Source of the DNA: Aerolutibacter ruishenii | GTDB lineage: Bacteria; Pseudomonadota; Gammaproteobacteria; Xanthomonadales; Xanthomonadaceae | Length of the DNA: 64,000 nucleotides | NCBI RefSeq assembly: GCF_007830115.1 | Contig: NZ_VLKP01000004.1 | Location: forward strand, 62,001-126,000 | Reading direction: 5' to 3' | Part shown: positions 30,334-39,374 of the stretch, piece after piece | Layout of the letters: every line of letters starts with the position of its first letter | Numbering within the stretch: the stretch's first letter is position 1 | Notes under the pieces: model-generated | The model's database searches: none | What the model saw: the letters and a program-made list of their open reading frames with translations, nothing else | Told to the model about the DNA's origin: nothing | Program-made: the position numbers and the translations under genes

Positions 30334-30975
30334 ATGAACGACGCCCCCGCAACATCACGCACGCCTGACGCCGCTGCCATCATCCAGCAGCTGGACTGGT
30401 CGAAGCAGGGTGGTCTCGTGCCCGCCGTGGTGCAGGATGCGTCGACGCTGCGCGTGCTGATGCTCGGTTACATGGATCGCGCGGCGGTGCAGGCCACCTG
30501 CGACAGTGGCCACGTCACCTTCTTCAGCCGCAGCAGGCAGCGGTTGTGGACCAAGGGCGAGACGTCCGGCCATTACCTGGACCTGGTGTCGATCGAAGTG
30601 GACTGCGACGCGGACACGCTGCTGGTGCAGGTGGCCCCGCACGGCCCCACCTGCCACCTGGGGCGCGCCAGCTGCTTTCCCTCCGCGCCGGGCAGTTTCC
30701 TTGCGGAACTGGATGCGCTGATCGGTGCCCGTGAACGGAACCGTCCACCCGGAAGCTACACCACCCGGTTGTTCGAAGGCGGCGTCCGCCGCATCGCGCA
30801 GAAGGTGGGGGAGGAGGGCGTGGAGACGGCCCTTGCCGCGGTCGCGCAGGACGACAGCGCGCTCCTGGGCGAGGCTGCGGACCTGGTGTACCACCTCCAG
30901 GTATTGCTGCGCGCACGCGGGCTTTCGCTGCAGGATGCGGTGGCCGTGCTGCGCGAACGCCATACGCCGGGCTGA
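30334..30975 (+). CDS. hisIE: Bifunctional phosphoribosyl-AMP cyclohydrolase/phosphoribosyl-ATP pyrophosphatase
   Basis: Second and third steps of histidine synthesis in one 213-residue protein. Residues about 15-110 are the cyclohydrolase (MLGYMDRAAVQATCDSGHVTFFSRSRQRLWTKGETSG, VDCDADTLLVQVAPHGPTCHLG, with the zinc-binding Cys and Asp residues). Residues about 120-210 are the pyrophosphatase (YTTRLFEGGVRRIAQKVGEEGVETALAA, LLGEAADLVYHLQVLL). Last gene of the his operon. With it, all enzymatic steps from PRPP/ATP to histidine are encoded here. Confidence 0.95.
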   Translation: MNDAPATSRTPDAAAIIQQLDWSKQGGLVPAVVQDASTLRVLMLGYMDRAAVQATCDSGHVTFFSRSRQRLWTKGETSGHYLDLVSIEVDCDADTLLVQVAPHGPTCHLGRASCFPSAPGSFLAELDALIGARERNRPPGSYTTRLFEGGVRRIAQKVGEEGVETALAAVAQDDSALLGEAADLVYHLQVLLRARGLSLQDAVAVLRERHTPG

Positions 30976-31077
30976 TCCCCAAGGCACTTCCGACTGCGTC
31001 GATAACGGTCACGCGACTCGCGCATAATCAGGACGATTCGACAGGTCGCCAACCGGTGGCCGCGCCCAGGAGATGGC

Positions 31078-32745
31078 ATGCGCATTCCGGTTTTTTCGTT
31101 CCTGCTGCCGGCGCTGCTGTTGTCATGCGTACTGTCGGCGGCCAACGCTGCCGTGCCATGCGAAGGCGGCACGGTATTCGAGGACCGCAACGGCAACGGC
31201 CGTCGCGACAGCGGCGAGCCTGGGATTGCCGGCGTCAAGGTATCCGACGGCGTCACGCTGGCGGCAACCGATGCAAACGGGGCCTACCGCCTGCCGCCGG
31301 TGGATGGCCGCAGCCTGTTCGTGATCAAGCCGGCAGGATACCTGTCGACGCGGCGGAGCGATGGATTGCCGGACCTGTGGGCCAATACGCGCACCGCGCC
31401 GGGCCCCGTGCTGAAGTTTGGCGGGATGCCGGTACAGCCCGTCGCCTGCCGGAATTTCGCCCTGCGCAAGGCCAAGCCATCGCCCAATCGGCAGCAGCGC
31501 CTGGACGTGGTCGTGTTCGCCGATCCGCAAGCCAAGTCGCAACGCGACGTCGAGTACTATCGGCGCGACATCGTCGAGCCGCTGAAACACGACACCGCCA
31601 TCGACATGGGGCATGGCTTCGGCCGCTTCTACTTCGACGGCATTGCCGGTGACATGGGCATCAGCCTGGGCGACATCACCCATGACGACCTGTCGCTCTA
31701 TCCCGCCTTGACCGCCGCCACGACCAGCCTGGGCGTGCCCTGGCTGCACGTGGCGGGCAACCATGACCTGGATTTCGATGCCACGCGCGACGAGGACTCG
31801 CTGCTGACCTTCCGCCACCATTTCGGCCCCGATACGCATGCGTGGGAGGAGCACGAGGCGACCTTTGTCCTGATGGACGACGTGATCCACCAGCCTGGAA
31901 GCAAGCCGTCGTATATAGGCGGGCTGCGCGAGGACCAGTTCGCATTCCTGGAGCGCTACCTGCCCACGGTGCCCCGGGACCGCCTGCTGGTGCTGGCGGT
32001 GCACATTCCGTTCTTCGATGCCGAGTCCGGCCGCGAGACCTTCCGCCGCGCCGACCGGGAGCGCCTGTTCGCGCTGCTGCAGGCCTTCCCCAGGGTGTTG
32101 CTGCTCAGCGGCCACAGCCATACCCAGCGACACGTCCACCACGGTGCCGCCAGCGGCTGGCATGGCGCGACGCCGCTGCATGAATACAACGTCGGTGCGG
32201 CCTGCGGCGCGTTCTGGTCGGGGGTGAAGGATGCCGACGGCATACCCGATACCACCATGGCCGATGGCACGCCCAACGGCTACGCCCGGCTGCAGGTCAG
32301 GCCGGGTGGCGAGTACAGCCTGTCATGGCATCCCACGCGGCTGTCGGCAGGAAATGCGGCCAACTCGCAGGCCATGCGGCTCAGTGCGCCCCAGGTCCTG
32401 CGCCGGGGAGCCTGGCCCGCGTTTGCCGTGCACGCCAATATGTTCATGGGCCAGGACGACACGCGGGTGGAGTACCGCATCGATGCCGGCGCCTGGCGAC
32501 CCATGCAGCGCGTCGTGGCGCCCGATCCGTGGCTGGTCGCGGAAAACACGCGCGATGACCAGGCCGATGCACTGCGCGGCTATGACCGCGCGCCGCCTGC
32601 CGGGCCGTCATCGCACCTGTGGCGGGGAATCCTGCCGACGGATCTGGTGCTGGGCGAGCATCGGGTGGAGGTGCGCGCTTTCGACCGTTGGCAGGGAGAG
32701 CAGCGGGCAGTGGTGCAGTACCGACTGGAAGGCGCAGCCGAATAG
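31078..32745 (+). CDS. Secreted calcineurin-like metallophosphoesterase
   Basis: An exported phosphoesterase of 555 residues; substrate unknown. A signal peptide (FLLPALLLSCVLSAANA) is followed by a beta-sandwich N-terminal domain at about 28-90 (GTVFEDRNGNGRRDSGEPGIAGVKVSDG, an SdrD/Cna-B-like fold). The metallophosphoesterase core spans about 138-350 (VVFADPQAKS, SLGDITHDD, VAGNHDLDFD, LAVHIPFFD, LLSGHSHTQRHVHHG), then a C-terminal beta domain. This is the Metallophos N/catalytic/C arrangement. The first metal motif has DPQ rather than DxH. AGGAGA lies four bases upstream of ATG 31078, and CATAAT (31022-31027) is a plausible -10. It is convergent with mtnC. Confidence 0.88.
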   Translation: MRIPVFSFLLPALLLSCVLSAANAAVPCEGGTVFEDRNGNGRRDSGEPGIAGVKVSDGVTLAATDANGAYRLPPVDGRSLFVIKPAGYLSTRRSDGLPDLWANTRTAPGPVLKFGGMPVQPVACRNFALRKAKPSPNRQQRLDVVVFADPQAKSQRDVEYYRRDIVEPLKHDTAIDMGHGFGRFYFDGIAGDMGISLGDITHDDLSLYPALTAATTSLGVPWLHVAGNHDLDFDATRDEDSLLTFRHHFGPDTHAWEEHEATFVLMDDVIHQPGSKPSYIGGLREDQFAFLERYLPTVPRDRLLVLAVHIPFFDAESGRETFRRADRERLFALLQAFPRVLLLSGHSHTQRHVHHGAASGWHGATPLHEYNVGAACGAFWSGVKDADGIPDTTMADGTPNGYARLQVRPGGEYSLSWHPTRLSAGNAANSQAMRLSAPQVLRRGAWPAFAVHANMFMGQDDTRVEYRIDAGAWRPMQRVVAPDPWLVAENTRDDQADALRGYDRAPPAGPSSHLWRGILPTDLVLGEHRVEVRAFDRWQGEQRAVVQYRLEGAAE

Positions 32746-32777
32746 GCCCGTCAACCGGATCGGCTTGATGGTGTGGG

Positions 32778-32796
32778 CCGGGGCCCGGCGCCCCGG
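32778..32796. terminator. GC-rich hairpin between convergent genes
   Basis: CCGGGGC (32778-32784) and GCCCCGG (32790-32796) form a perfect 7-bp stem with a 5-base loop between the stops of the phosphoesterase gene and mtnC. No T-run follows, so it may only support Rho-type or bidirectional termination. Confidence 0.4.
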
Positions 32797-32838
32797 TGCA
32801 GCTCAGCCAGCCAGCACGAAATCCACGAAGGGCTTCAC

Positions 32839-33537
32839 TCAGCGAAGCAGCACGATGTCCGCGAAGGACTCCACCCGCGTGTGCCCGTGGGTCGCATCGC
32901 CGACTCGCGGCTCCGGATAATCCTCGCGGCGGTCCAGCAGCACCGTGCCCAGGCCGGCCTCGCGCGCTGCATCCAGTTCCTCCACCACGTCGGACAGGAA
33001 CAGCACGTCGCCGGCCTCACGGCCGATGGCGTCGACGATGTGCCGATAGCTGGCGGCCTCGCGCTTGCCGCCCGCTTCGGTGTCGAACCAGCCCGAGAAC
33101 AGCCCGGTCAGGTCGCCCGCGTCGCTGTGGCAGAAGAACAACCGCTGCGCCGGCACGCTGCCGGAGGAGTACACGTACAGCGGCAGGCCCTCGACCTTCC
33201 ACGCCTGCAGTGCGTTCGCCGCGTCTTCGTAGATGTGCGCGGTGAAGTCGACGCTGCGGTAGCCGTCCGCCCAGATCATGCCCTGCAGCGCCTTCAGCGC
33301 GGTGTGCTTGCGGTCCTGGTCGATCCAGCCCTGCAGCACCTCGACGATCATCGCGTCATCGCACATGCCGCCGTTTTCGGTGGCCACCTGGTCCAGCCAC
33401 TTGCGCACCGCCGGCTCGCGCCCGCGCTTGGCCACGAAGCCCGGCAGCGCACGCCGTGCATACGGGAACAGCACGTCCTTGACGAAGGAGATGCTGCTGG
33501 TGGTGCCTTCGATGTCGGTGAGGATGGCGCGGGTCAT
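32839..33537 (-). CDS. mtnC: Enolase-phosphatase E1
   Basis: HAD-superfamily bifunctional enzyme of methionine salvage, enolising and dephosphorylating 2,3-diketo-5-methylthiopentyl-1-phosphate. The 232-residue protein has the nucleophile motif [11 protein letters not shown] (Asp8, Glu10), [25 protein letters not shown] and [17 protein letters not shown]. It overlaps the end of mtnD by ATGA and is third in mtnB-mtnD-mtnC. Confidence 0.95.
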   Translation of the reverse strand: MTRAILTDIEGTTSSISFVKDVLFPYARRALPGFVAKRGREPAVRKWLDQVATENGGMCDDAMIVEVLQGWIDQDRKHTALKALQGMIWADGYRSVDFTAHIYEDAANALQAWKVEGLPLYVYSSGSVPAQRLFFCHSDAGDLTGLFSGWFDTEAGGKREAASYRHIVDAIGREAGDVLFLSDVVEELDAAREAGLGTVLLDRREDYPEPRVGDATHGHTRVESFADIVLLR

Positions 33538-34091
33538 GCCGCGTTGTCCGGCTCAAGCCTGGGGAAACGCTGCGCGATGTCCGTGCCGGTGAAATGGCCC
33601 ACCCAGCCGTCCGGCTCGGTGAAGAAACGGATCGCCACGAAGCTCGGCTCCGGCCCCATGTCGAACCAGTGCAGCGCGCCATCGGGCACCGCGATCAGGT
33701 CGCCCTGTTGGCACAGCACTTCGTACACGCCGTCGTCCACGTGCAGGGTGAACAGGCCCGAGCCGGCCACGAAGAAGCGCACTTCGTCTTCCTTGTGGAA
33801 GTGCTCGTCCAGGAACTTGGCGCGCATCGCCTCGCGCTGCGGGTTGTCCGGCGCGATGCTGACCACGTCCACGCTCTTGAAGCCGTGCGCCGCCACCAGG
33901 CGGTCGATGTCGGCGCGGTAGGCGTCCATGATCTTCTCGGGCGTGTCGCCCGGGACGATCGCCTGGCCCGCCTGCCACTGCTCGAAGGTCACGCCGATCT
34001 TCTTCAGCTCGCGCGCGATGTCCGCGTGGTCATGCGTGGCCAGGCGCGGCGAGGTGGGGGTTTCTTCGTCGAAGATGCGCAGGCGGCTCAT
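33534..34091 (-). CDS. mtnD: Acireductone dioxygenase
   Basis: Cupin enzyme that converts acireductone to the 2-keto acid precursor of methionine (Fe form) or to methylthiopropionate, formate and CO (Ni form). In the 185-residue protein the metal ligands His97, His99, Glu103 and His141 are visible ([13 protein letters not shown] and GALHWFDMG). The start was set at ATG 34091 ([10 protein letters not shown]), overlapping the mtnB stop. The metal actually used cannot be inferred from sequence. Confidence 0.95.
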   Translation of the reverse strand: MSRLRIFDEETPTSPRLATHDHADIARELKKIGVTFEQWQAGQAIVPGDTPEKIMDAYRADIDRLVAAHGFKSVDVVSIAPDNPQREAMRAKFLDEHFHKEDEVRFFVAGSGLFTLHVDDGVYEVLCQQGDLIAVPDGALHWFDMGPEPSFVAIRFFTEPDGWVGHFTGTDIAQRFPRLEPDNAA

Positions 34092-34723
34092 CGTTGCAGT
34101 TTCCTCAGTTCCAGGTCGCAGGACAGCATGAATTCGAACGCCTCCAGGTGGCGCCGCGCCTCGTTGATGTCGCGGCCCCATGCGTACAGGCCATGGCCCG
34201 CGATCAGGTAGCCCCATGTGTCGCGGCCCGCCAGCGCCTTGTCCACGCTCGCGGTGAGCACGTCCATGTCCTGCGCATTGGGTACCACCGGCAGCGCCAG
34301 TTCGGCCTCGTGGGTGGTGTGCCCGCGCAGCGCCTTGAACAGCTCATAGTCGCGCAGCAGCACCTGCCCGTCGCGGGCATACAACAGGCTGGAGATCGTC
34401 TGGGTGGGGGAGTGGGTATGCAGCACCGCACCCACCTCGGGAAACAGGCGATACAGGTGCGTATGCAGGGCCGCTTCCGCCGAGGGGCGGTGGTGGGTGG
34501 CCACCGGGTTGTTCTGCATGTCGACCACCATGATGTCCGCCTCGGACAGGCGCGCCTTGTCCTTGCCGGAAATGGTGATGGCCGCGTGCTCGGCCCCCAT
34601 GCGGATGGAGAAGTTGCCGGCGGTGGCCGGCATCCAGCCCTTGGCGGCCAGCTCCCGGGTGTGGGAAATGATCTGGGCCGCGCAGCCGGCGTACAGGGTG
34701 TGGTCGAAGGCGGGGGTATTCAT
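34088..34723 (-). CDS. mtnB: Methylthioribulose-1-phosphate dehydratase
   Basis: Class II aldolase-fold zinc enzyme dehydrating methylthioribulose 1-phosphate; 211 residues. Metal ligands are His102 and His104 ([10 protein letters not shown]) and His177 ([10 protein letters not shown]); GNFSIRM and [14 protein letters not shown] are conserved. The start was set at ATG 34723 ([13 protein letters not shown]). First gene of the salvage operon. The upstream kinase or isomerase genes (mtnK/mtnP, mtnA) are not in the window. Confidence 0.94.
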   Translation of the reverse strand: MNTPAFDHTLYAGCAAQIISHTRELAAKGWMPATAGNFSIRMGAEHAAITISGKDKARLSEADIMVVDMQNNPVATHHRPSAEAALHTHLYRLFPEVGAVLHTHSPTQTISSLLYARDGQVLLRDYELFKALRGHTTHEAELALPVVPNAQDMDVLTASVDKALAGRDTWGYLIAGHGLYAWGRDINEARRHLEAFEFMLSCDLELRKLQR

Positions 34724-34840
34724 CCGCAAAGTGTAACGGCTGGCGGTCGCCGTCCACATGACGCGGTCGTGATGATTAATCCCCGGTTGGCATGAGCGGA
34801 GCCCGGGGCGGGGCCTGTCCGATGGCCATCCGACGTCAGC

Positions 34841-35500
34841 TCAGGCCTCGTCGCGCTGCTGCCCGTAGGTCTTGAACTTCTCCAGCACCCGTTCCATTTC
34901 ATCCCTCGGCAGGTCCTGCGTCGGCCCCAGGCTGCGGGCGATGATGTACTGGCGCGCCAGGTTCTCCACCTCGCCGGCCAGCGCATAGGCGTCTTCGAGG
35001 CTGGCACCCATGGCGACCAGGCCGTGGTTGGCCATCAGGCAGGCGCGCAATCCGCCTTGCAGGACCTTCAGGATGTTGGCCGACAGGGCTTCGGTGCCGA
35101 ACGTCGCATAGCCGGCGCAGGGGATGTGGTCGCTACCGGCCGCGGCGACCATGTAATGGAATGCGGGAATCCCCAGGCCAAGGCAGGCCAGCGCGGTGGC
35201 GTGCGGCGAGTGCAGGTGCATGATCCCGTTGGCGTCGGGAAAGGCCTGCAGGATGTCGCGATGGATGCGCCACTCGCTGGAGGGGAGCAGCTGGCCGGGA
35301 GGGCAGGTGCCATCGGCCTGCAGGTACACGATCTCGTCAACCTGCAACTGATCGTATGCGCGACCGGTCGGGGTGATGAGCAGGCCGCCTCCCCACCGGA
35401 CGCTGGCGTTGCCCGACTTGTTGAAGGACAGGCCGGAGGCGCTCATGGCGCGACAATGATCGACCAGCGACTGGCGCGCGGCGCGTTCGGTTTGATGCAT
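34841..35500 (-). CDS. Class II aldolase, fuculose-1-phosphate aldolase-like
   Basis: A 219-residue zinc aldolase. The catalytic Glu76 (PSSEWRIH), ligands His95 and His97 (IMHLHSPHAT) and His159 (MANHGLVAMG) align with FucA-type enzymes, as do NKSGNASVRWGGGLLITPTG and YATFGTEALSANI. Substrates of the family are 5-deoxy or 6-deoxy ketose 1-phosphates split to DHAP and an aldehyde. Its position beside mtnBDC suggests salvage of 5-deoxyribulose- or methylthioribulose-phosphate by an aldolase shunt, an inference. ATG 35500 gives the family start (MHQTERAARQ); ATG 35563 would add 21 Pro/Arg-rich residues. It ends 118 bp from mtnB and follows the permease genes on the same strand. Confidence 0.82.
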   Translation of the reverse strand: MHQTERAARQSLVDHCRAMSASGLSFNKSGNASVRWGGGLLITPTGRAYDQLQVDEIVYLQADGTCPPGQLLPSSEWRIHRDILQAFPDANGIMHLHSPHATALACLGLGIPAFHYMVAAAGSDHIPCAGYATFGTEALSANILKVLQGGLRACLMANHGLVAMGASLEDAYALAGEVENLARQYIIARSLGPTQDLPRDEMERVLEKFKTYGQQRDEA

Positions 35501-35583
35501 GGCGGTCAGGGCGTTGTGGGCGCGGGACCACTCCGGCCTTGGCCGAGGGCGCTCCGGCGCCATGATGCGGGGGCCAGGATAGT

Positions 35584-37011
35584 TTACTGGCCCTTGAGCT
35601 TGCTGTGCCGGTAGCCGTACAGGAAGTAGATGGCAAAGCCCACCGCCGTCCAGCCGAGCATCAGCATCCAGTTGTGCGCGGTCATCGTCGACAGCAGCGC
35701 CAGGCAGCTGAAGATGCCGGCCAGGCACACGAACCAGGCGCCGCGGATGCGGAACGGGCGCGGCAAATCCGGCTGCGTGCGGCGCAGGATCAGCACGCCG
35801 GCGCAGACCGCGGCGAAGGCGATCAGCGTGCCCATCGACGTCAATTCACCCAGGATGTCCAAGGGGAACACGGCCGCCAGCAGGGCGATGCCGATGCCGG
35901 TGATGACGGTGTTGATGTGCGGCGTACGGTGCTTGGGGTGGATGCGCGTGAACACCTTTGGCAGCAGCCCGTCGCGGGCCATGATCATGAAGATGCGCGG
36001 CTGGCCGATGATCATCACCAGCACCACCGACGACAGGCCCACCAGCGCACCGATCTCGACCACGATGCGCAGCCACGCCAGCTCCGGATGGCCGGCAACC
36101 GCGGTGACCACCGGCTCGTCGGTGCCCAACAGCGAGTAATGCGTCAGGCCGGTCATCACCGCCGCCATGCCGATGTACAGCACGGTGCAGATGGCCAGCG
36201 ACATCAGCATGCCGAATGGCAGGTCCTTCTGCGGATTGTGCGATTCCTGCGCCGCCACCGACACCGCCTCGAAGCCGATGTAGGCGAAGAACACCATCGA
36301 CGCACCGCGCAGCACGCCTTCCCAGCCGAACTTGCCGGGACCCTCGTTGGCCGGGATGAAGGGTTCCCAGTTGGAAGGGTCCACGTACTGCCAGCCGGCG
36401 ATGATCACCAGCACGATCAGGCCGGTCTTGAGCACCACCATGGCGGTGTTCATGCCGGCCGACTTGCGGATGCCCACGTAACACACCGCCGTCAGCAGCA
36501 GCACGATGGCGGCGGCCGGCAGGTTGGCGATGGCGCCGGTGGGCTGCAGTTTGCTGTCCAGCGGTGCCTGCACCAGCGCCGCAGGCAGGTAGATGTCGAA
36601 ATGCTCCAGCAGGCTGAGGAAATACCCCGTCCAGCTGACCGCCACCGCGGAGGCGGACACGCCGTATTCCAGCACCAGCATCCATCCGATGAACCAGGCG
36701 GCCAACTCGCCCAGCGTGGCGTAGGTGTAGGTGTAGGCGCTGCCCGAGACCGGCACCATCGAGGCGAATTCGGCATAGGCCAGCGCGCAGAACGTGCAGC
36801 ACAACGCCGCCAGCACGAACGACAGCATGATCGCCGGCCCGGCGTGGTTGGCCGCCGCCTGGCCGGTGATGACGAAGATGCCGCCACCGATCACCGCGCC
36901 GATGCCCAGCGCCGTCAGCCCCCATTTGCCCAGCGTGCGGTGCAGGCTCAGGCCATCGGCGTCGGCATGGGCGGCGTGGGGGTGCTTGGTGGCGAGCAGG
37001 CGTTGCAGCAT
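35584..37011 (-). CDS. APC-superfamily amino acid permease (cationic amino acid transporter type), copy 2
   Basis: Inner-membrane amino acid transporter of 475 residues with about 12-14 hydrophobic helices. Family motifs are GIGAVIGGGIFVITGQAA (helix 1), ALAYAEFASMVPVSGSAYTYTYATLGE, VFFAYIGFEAVSVAAQESHNPQKDLPFGM and MIIGQPRIFMIMARDGLLPKVFTRIHPKHRTPH. It closely resembles the permease gene immediately upstream, so the pair looks like a tandem duplication. Substrate is unknown. AGGAAG lies eight bases upstream of ATG 37011, and hairpins separate it from copy 1. Confidence 0.9.
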   Translation of the reverse strand: MLQRLLATKHPHAAHADADGLSLHRTLGKWGLTALGIGAVIGGGIFVITGQAAANHAGPAIMLSFVLAALCCTFCALAYAEFASMVPVSGSAYTYTYATLGELAAWFIGWMLVLEYGVSASAVAVSWTGYFLSLLEHFDIYLPAALVQAPLDSKLQPTGAIANLPAAAIVLLLTAVCYVGIRKSAGMNTAMVVLKTGLIVLVIIAGWQYVDPSNWEPFIPANEGPGKFGWEGVLRGASMVFFAYIGFEAVSVAAQESHNPQKDLPFGMLMSLAICTVLYIGMAAVMTGLTHYSLLGTDEPVVTAVAGHPELAWLRIVVEIGALVGLSSVVLVMIIGQPRIFMIMARDGLLPKVFTRIHPKHRTPHINTVITGIGIALLAAVFPLDILGELTSMGTLIAFAAVCAGVLILRRTQPDLPRPFRIRGAWFVCLAGIFSCLALLSTMTAHNWMLMLGWTAVGFAIYFLYGYRHSKLKGQ

Positions 37012-37025
37012 CGGGCACTTCCTGG

Positions 37026-37087
37026 GCCGGCGTCACTGCGCCGGCGATGGCGAAAATCGAGAAGGGCCGGCGGTGGTCGCCGGCCCT
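37026..37087 (-). terminator. Two hairpins between the tandem permease genes
   Basis: Going down the minus strand, a perfect 9-bp stem AGGGCCGGC/GCCGGCCCT (37063-37087) is followed by TTCTCGATTTTC, a weak T-rich tail, so it can terminate copy 1. A second perfect 7-bp hairpin GCCGGCG/CGCCGGC lies at 37026-37045, just before the copy 2 ribosome site. Confidence 0.6.
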
Positions 37088-37095
37088 GCAGGGCG

Positions 37096-38571
37096 TCAGG
37101 CCGGCTTGCGCAGCTTGCTGTTGCGGTAGCCGTAGCCGAAATAGATCACGAAACCAATAATCGTCCAGCCCAGCATGACCTGCCAGTGGTCCTTGAACGG
37201 CTGCCAGAACAGGTACAGGCAGGTGGCCACGCCGAGGCTGCAGATCACGGTGGCGGCCGGCACGCGGAACGGGCGCGGCAGGTCCGGGCGCGTGTAGCGC
37301 AGGATCAGCACGCCCGCGCACACCGTGGCGAAGGCCAGCAGGGTGCCCATCGAGACCAGGTCACCCAGGAAGTCCAGAGGCAGCAGGCCGGCCATCACGG
37401 CCGCAACCACGCCCACGATCACCGTACCGATGTACGGGGTCTGGAACTTCGGGTGCACGCGCGCGAAGAACTTCGGCAGCAGGCCGTCCTTCGCCATCGA
37501 ATAGAAGATGCGCGGCTGGCCCATCAGCATCACCAGGATCACCGAGCTCAGGCCGGCGATCGCGCCGATCTCGACCGCCATCTTCAGCCAGCCCAGGGAC
37601 GGATAGGCTTCCAGCGCGGTGGCCACCGGCTTGGGGGTGTCCAGCTGCTGGTACGGGATCAGGCCGGTCAGCGTGGCCGCCATGGCGATGTACAGCACCG
37701 TGCAGATCGCCAGCGAACCGAGGATGCCGATGGGCATGTCGCGCTGCGGGTTCTTGGCCTCGCCGGCGGCGGTGGAAACCGCGTCAAAACCAATGTAGGC
37801 GAAGAACACCACGGCCGCGCCACGCACCACACCCTCCATGCCAAAGCGGGTGCCACCCTCGTTGGCGGGGATGAACGGCTGCCAGTTGTCGGGGTTGATG
37901 TACTGCGCCGCGAAGCCCAGGAACGCCACGATCACCGTGACCTTGATCGCCACGATCATCGCGTTGACCCACGCCGACTGGGTGATGCCGCGGTAGCACA
38001 GGCCGGAAATGGCGGCCACGATCAGCACCGCCGGCAGGTTGACGATGGCGCCGGTGCTGACGAAGGCCTTGGCCTCGGCTGAGTAGTGGTAGGGCGCCTG
38101 TGCCAGCGCGGCGGGAATGCCCGCGCCATGCGATGTCAGGAAGCTGTTGAGGTAGCCCGACCAGCCCACCGCCACGCTGGACGCGGCAAACAGGTATTCC
38201 AGCACCAGGTTCCAGCCGATGAACCAGGCCACGACCTCGCCCAGGGTACTGTAGGTGTAGGAATAGGCTGAGCCGGAGACCGGCATCATCGAGGCGAATT
38301 CGGCGTAGCACAGGCCGGCGAAGGCGCAGGCGATACCGGCCATGACGAAACTCAGGATGACCGCCGGACCTGCGTAGTTGGCGGCCGCCGTGCCCGTCAT
38401 CACGAAGATGCCGGCGCCGATGATGGCGCCCACGCCAAGCAGCATGAGGTGGCGGGCCGTGAGGGCGCGCTTGAGCGTCACCTCGCCCTGCAAGCCACCT
38501 TCCACGGGCTCGCCGGCGTCGACGTGGCCGGCGGCTTCCACCGGCTTGGTCGCGAACAGATTCTTGTACAT
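37096..38571 (-). CDS. APC-superfamily amino acid permease (cationic amino acid transporter type), copy 1
   Basis: A 491-residue amino acid permease with the same motif set as its neighbour: GVGAIIGAGIFVMTGTAAANYAG, GLCYAEFASMMPVSGSAYSYTYSTLGE, VFFAYIGFDAVSTAAGEAKNPQRDMPIG and MLMGQPRIFYSMAKDGLLPKFFARVHPKFQTPY. Its N-terminal cytoplasmic tail (MYKNLFATKPVEAAGHVDAGEPVEGG) is longer than that of copy 2. ATG 38571 was chosen over the in-frame TTG 12 bases upstream. Divergent from the Nudix gene. Confidence 0.9.
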   Translation of the reverse strand: MYKNLFATKPVEAAGHVDAGEPVEGGLQGEVTLKRALTARHLMLLGVGAIIGAGIFVMTGTAAANYAGPAVILSFVMAGIACAFAGLCYAEFASMMPVSGSAYSYTYSTLGEVVAWFIGWNLVLEYLFAASSVAVGWSGYLNSFLTSHGAGIPAALAQAPYHYSAEAKAFVSTGAIVNLPAVLIVAAISGLCYRGITQSAWVNAMIVAIKVTVIVAFLGFAAQYINPDNWQPFIPANEGGTRFGMEGVVRGAAVVFFAYIGFDAVSTAAGEAKNPQRDMPIGILGSLAICTVLYIAMAATLTGLIPYQQLDTPKPVATALEAYPSLGWLKMAVEIGAIAGLSSVILVMLMGQPRIFYSMAKDGLLPKFFARVHPKFQTPYIGTVIVGVVAAVMAGLLPLDFLGDLVSMGTLLAFATVCAGVLILRYTRPDLPRPFRVPAATVICSLGVATCLYLFWQPFKDHWQVMLGWTIIGFVIYFGYGYRNSKLRKPA

Positions 38572-38740
38572 CCTGGTCCCCAAAGTGATTGTCTTGAGCC
38601 CGTCATGCCGGTATGGCAGGGGACGGACACGCGGCGGGCCACCTTAACCCAGCGACGAAAGTCGCAGCAAGGGCGGGAGGGCGCCGAGGATTTGCGCGCA
38701 TAATCGTCGGCCCCGTTCAGTCGATTGAATACCGCTGCGT

Positions 38741-39316
38741 ATGTCGCCATCGCCCAGCCCACGCCCGTGCTCGCCGCTGCAGCAGCTGGAGGCGGCATTC
38801 CGCAGTTATGCAACCCGCCGCCCGGACGAGGCGGACACCGCCACGGTATTCCTTGAGCTATTGGCCGACGATGCGGACCCGTTCGTGCGTGAGCGGTTGG
38901 CCGGACACTTCACCGCCTCATCGTGGCTGGTCGACGCCACCGGCACGCGCGCGCTGCTGACCCACCATCGTAAATTGGCCCGCTGGCTGCAGTTGGGTGG
39001 CCACGCCGACGGCGACCGTGACCTGGCCAACGTGGCCCTGCGCGAAGCCGAGGAAGAGTCTGGTCTCACCGGCCTGCGTGTGGAACCGGAGCTGTTCGAC
39101 CTCGACCGCCACTGGATCCCCGAACGTGGCGACGTGCCGGGCCACTGGCACTACGACGCCCGTTACGTGGTGCGCGCCACCGGCAGCGAGGACTTCGTGG
39201 TCAGCGAGGAATCGCTGGACCTGGCCTGGCGCGATATTGCCGATATAGCCAGCGATCCGGAGTCCGATCCGTCCATGCGTCGCATGGCTGAGAAGTGGCT
39301 CGCTCAAAAAGACTGA
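38741..39316 (+). CDS. Nudix hydrolase
   Basis: A 191-residue Nudix-fold pyrophosphohydrolase. The Nudix box is GGHADGDRDLANVALREAEEESGL-like (the REAEEESGL metal-binding part is intact, while the first box Glu is replaced by Arg). The subfamily with GGHADGD in place of GGxxxxxE is common in this order; substrate unknown. A CATAAT element at 38699-38704 in the context GCGCGCATAATC matches the one upstream of the phosphoesterase at 31 kb. Convergent with serA. Confidence 0.87.
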   Translation: MSPSPSPRPCSPLQQLEAAFRSYATRRPDEADTATVFLELLADDADPFVRERLAGHFTASSWLVDATGTRALLTHHRKLARWLQLGGHADGDRDLANVALREAEEESGLTGLRVEPELFDLDRHWIPERGDVPGHWHYDARYVVRATGSEDFVVSEESLDLAWRDIADIASDPESDPSMRRMAEKWLAQKD

Positions 39317-39374
39317 CGCCCCGAAATCGGTTCTGCCCCCGTCGCGCGAAACCGAACCAGCCGTAACGGTTAGG

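Noticed and set aside
30756-31256. Minus-strand ORF spanning the hisIE-phosphoesterase junction
   Set aside because: Crosses a gene boundary, has no motif, and the plus-strand genes explain the region.
35605-38082. 825-codon plus-strand ORF opposite the permease genes
   Set aside because: Its translation is His/Arg/Gln-rich with no recognisable domain and lies antisense to two clear permeases; it is a frame shadow of high-GC coding DNA.
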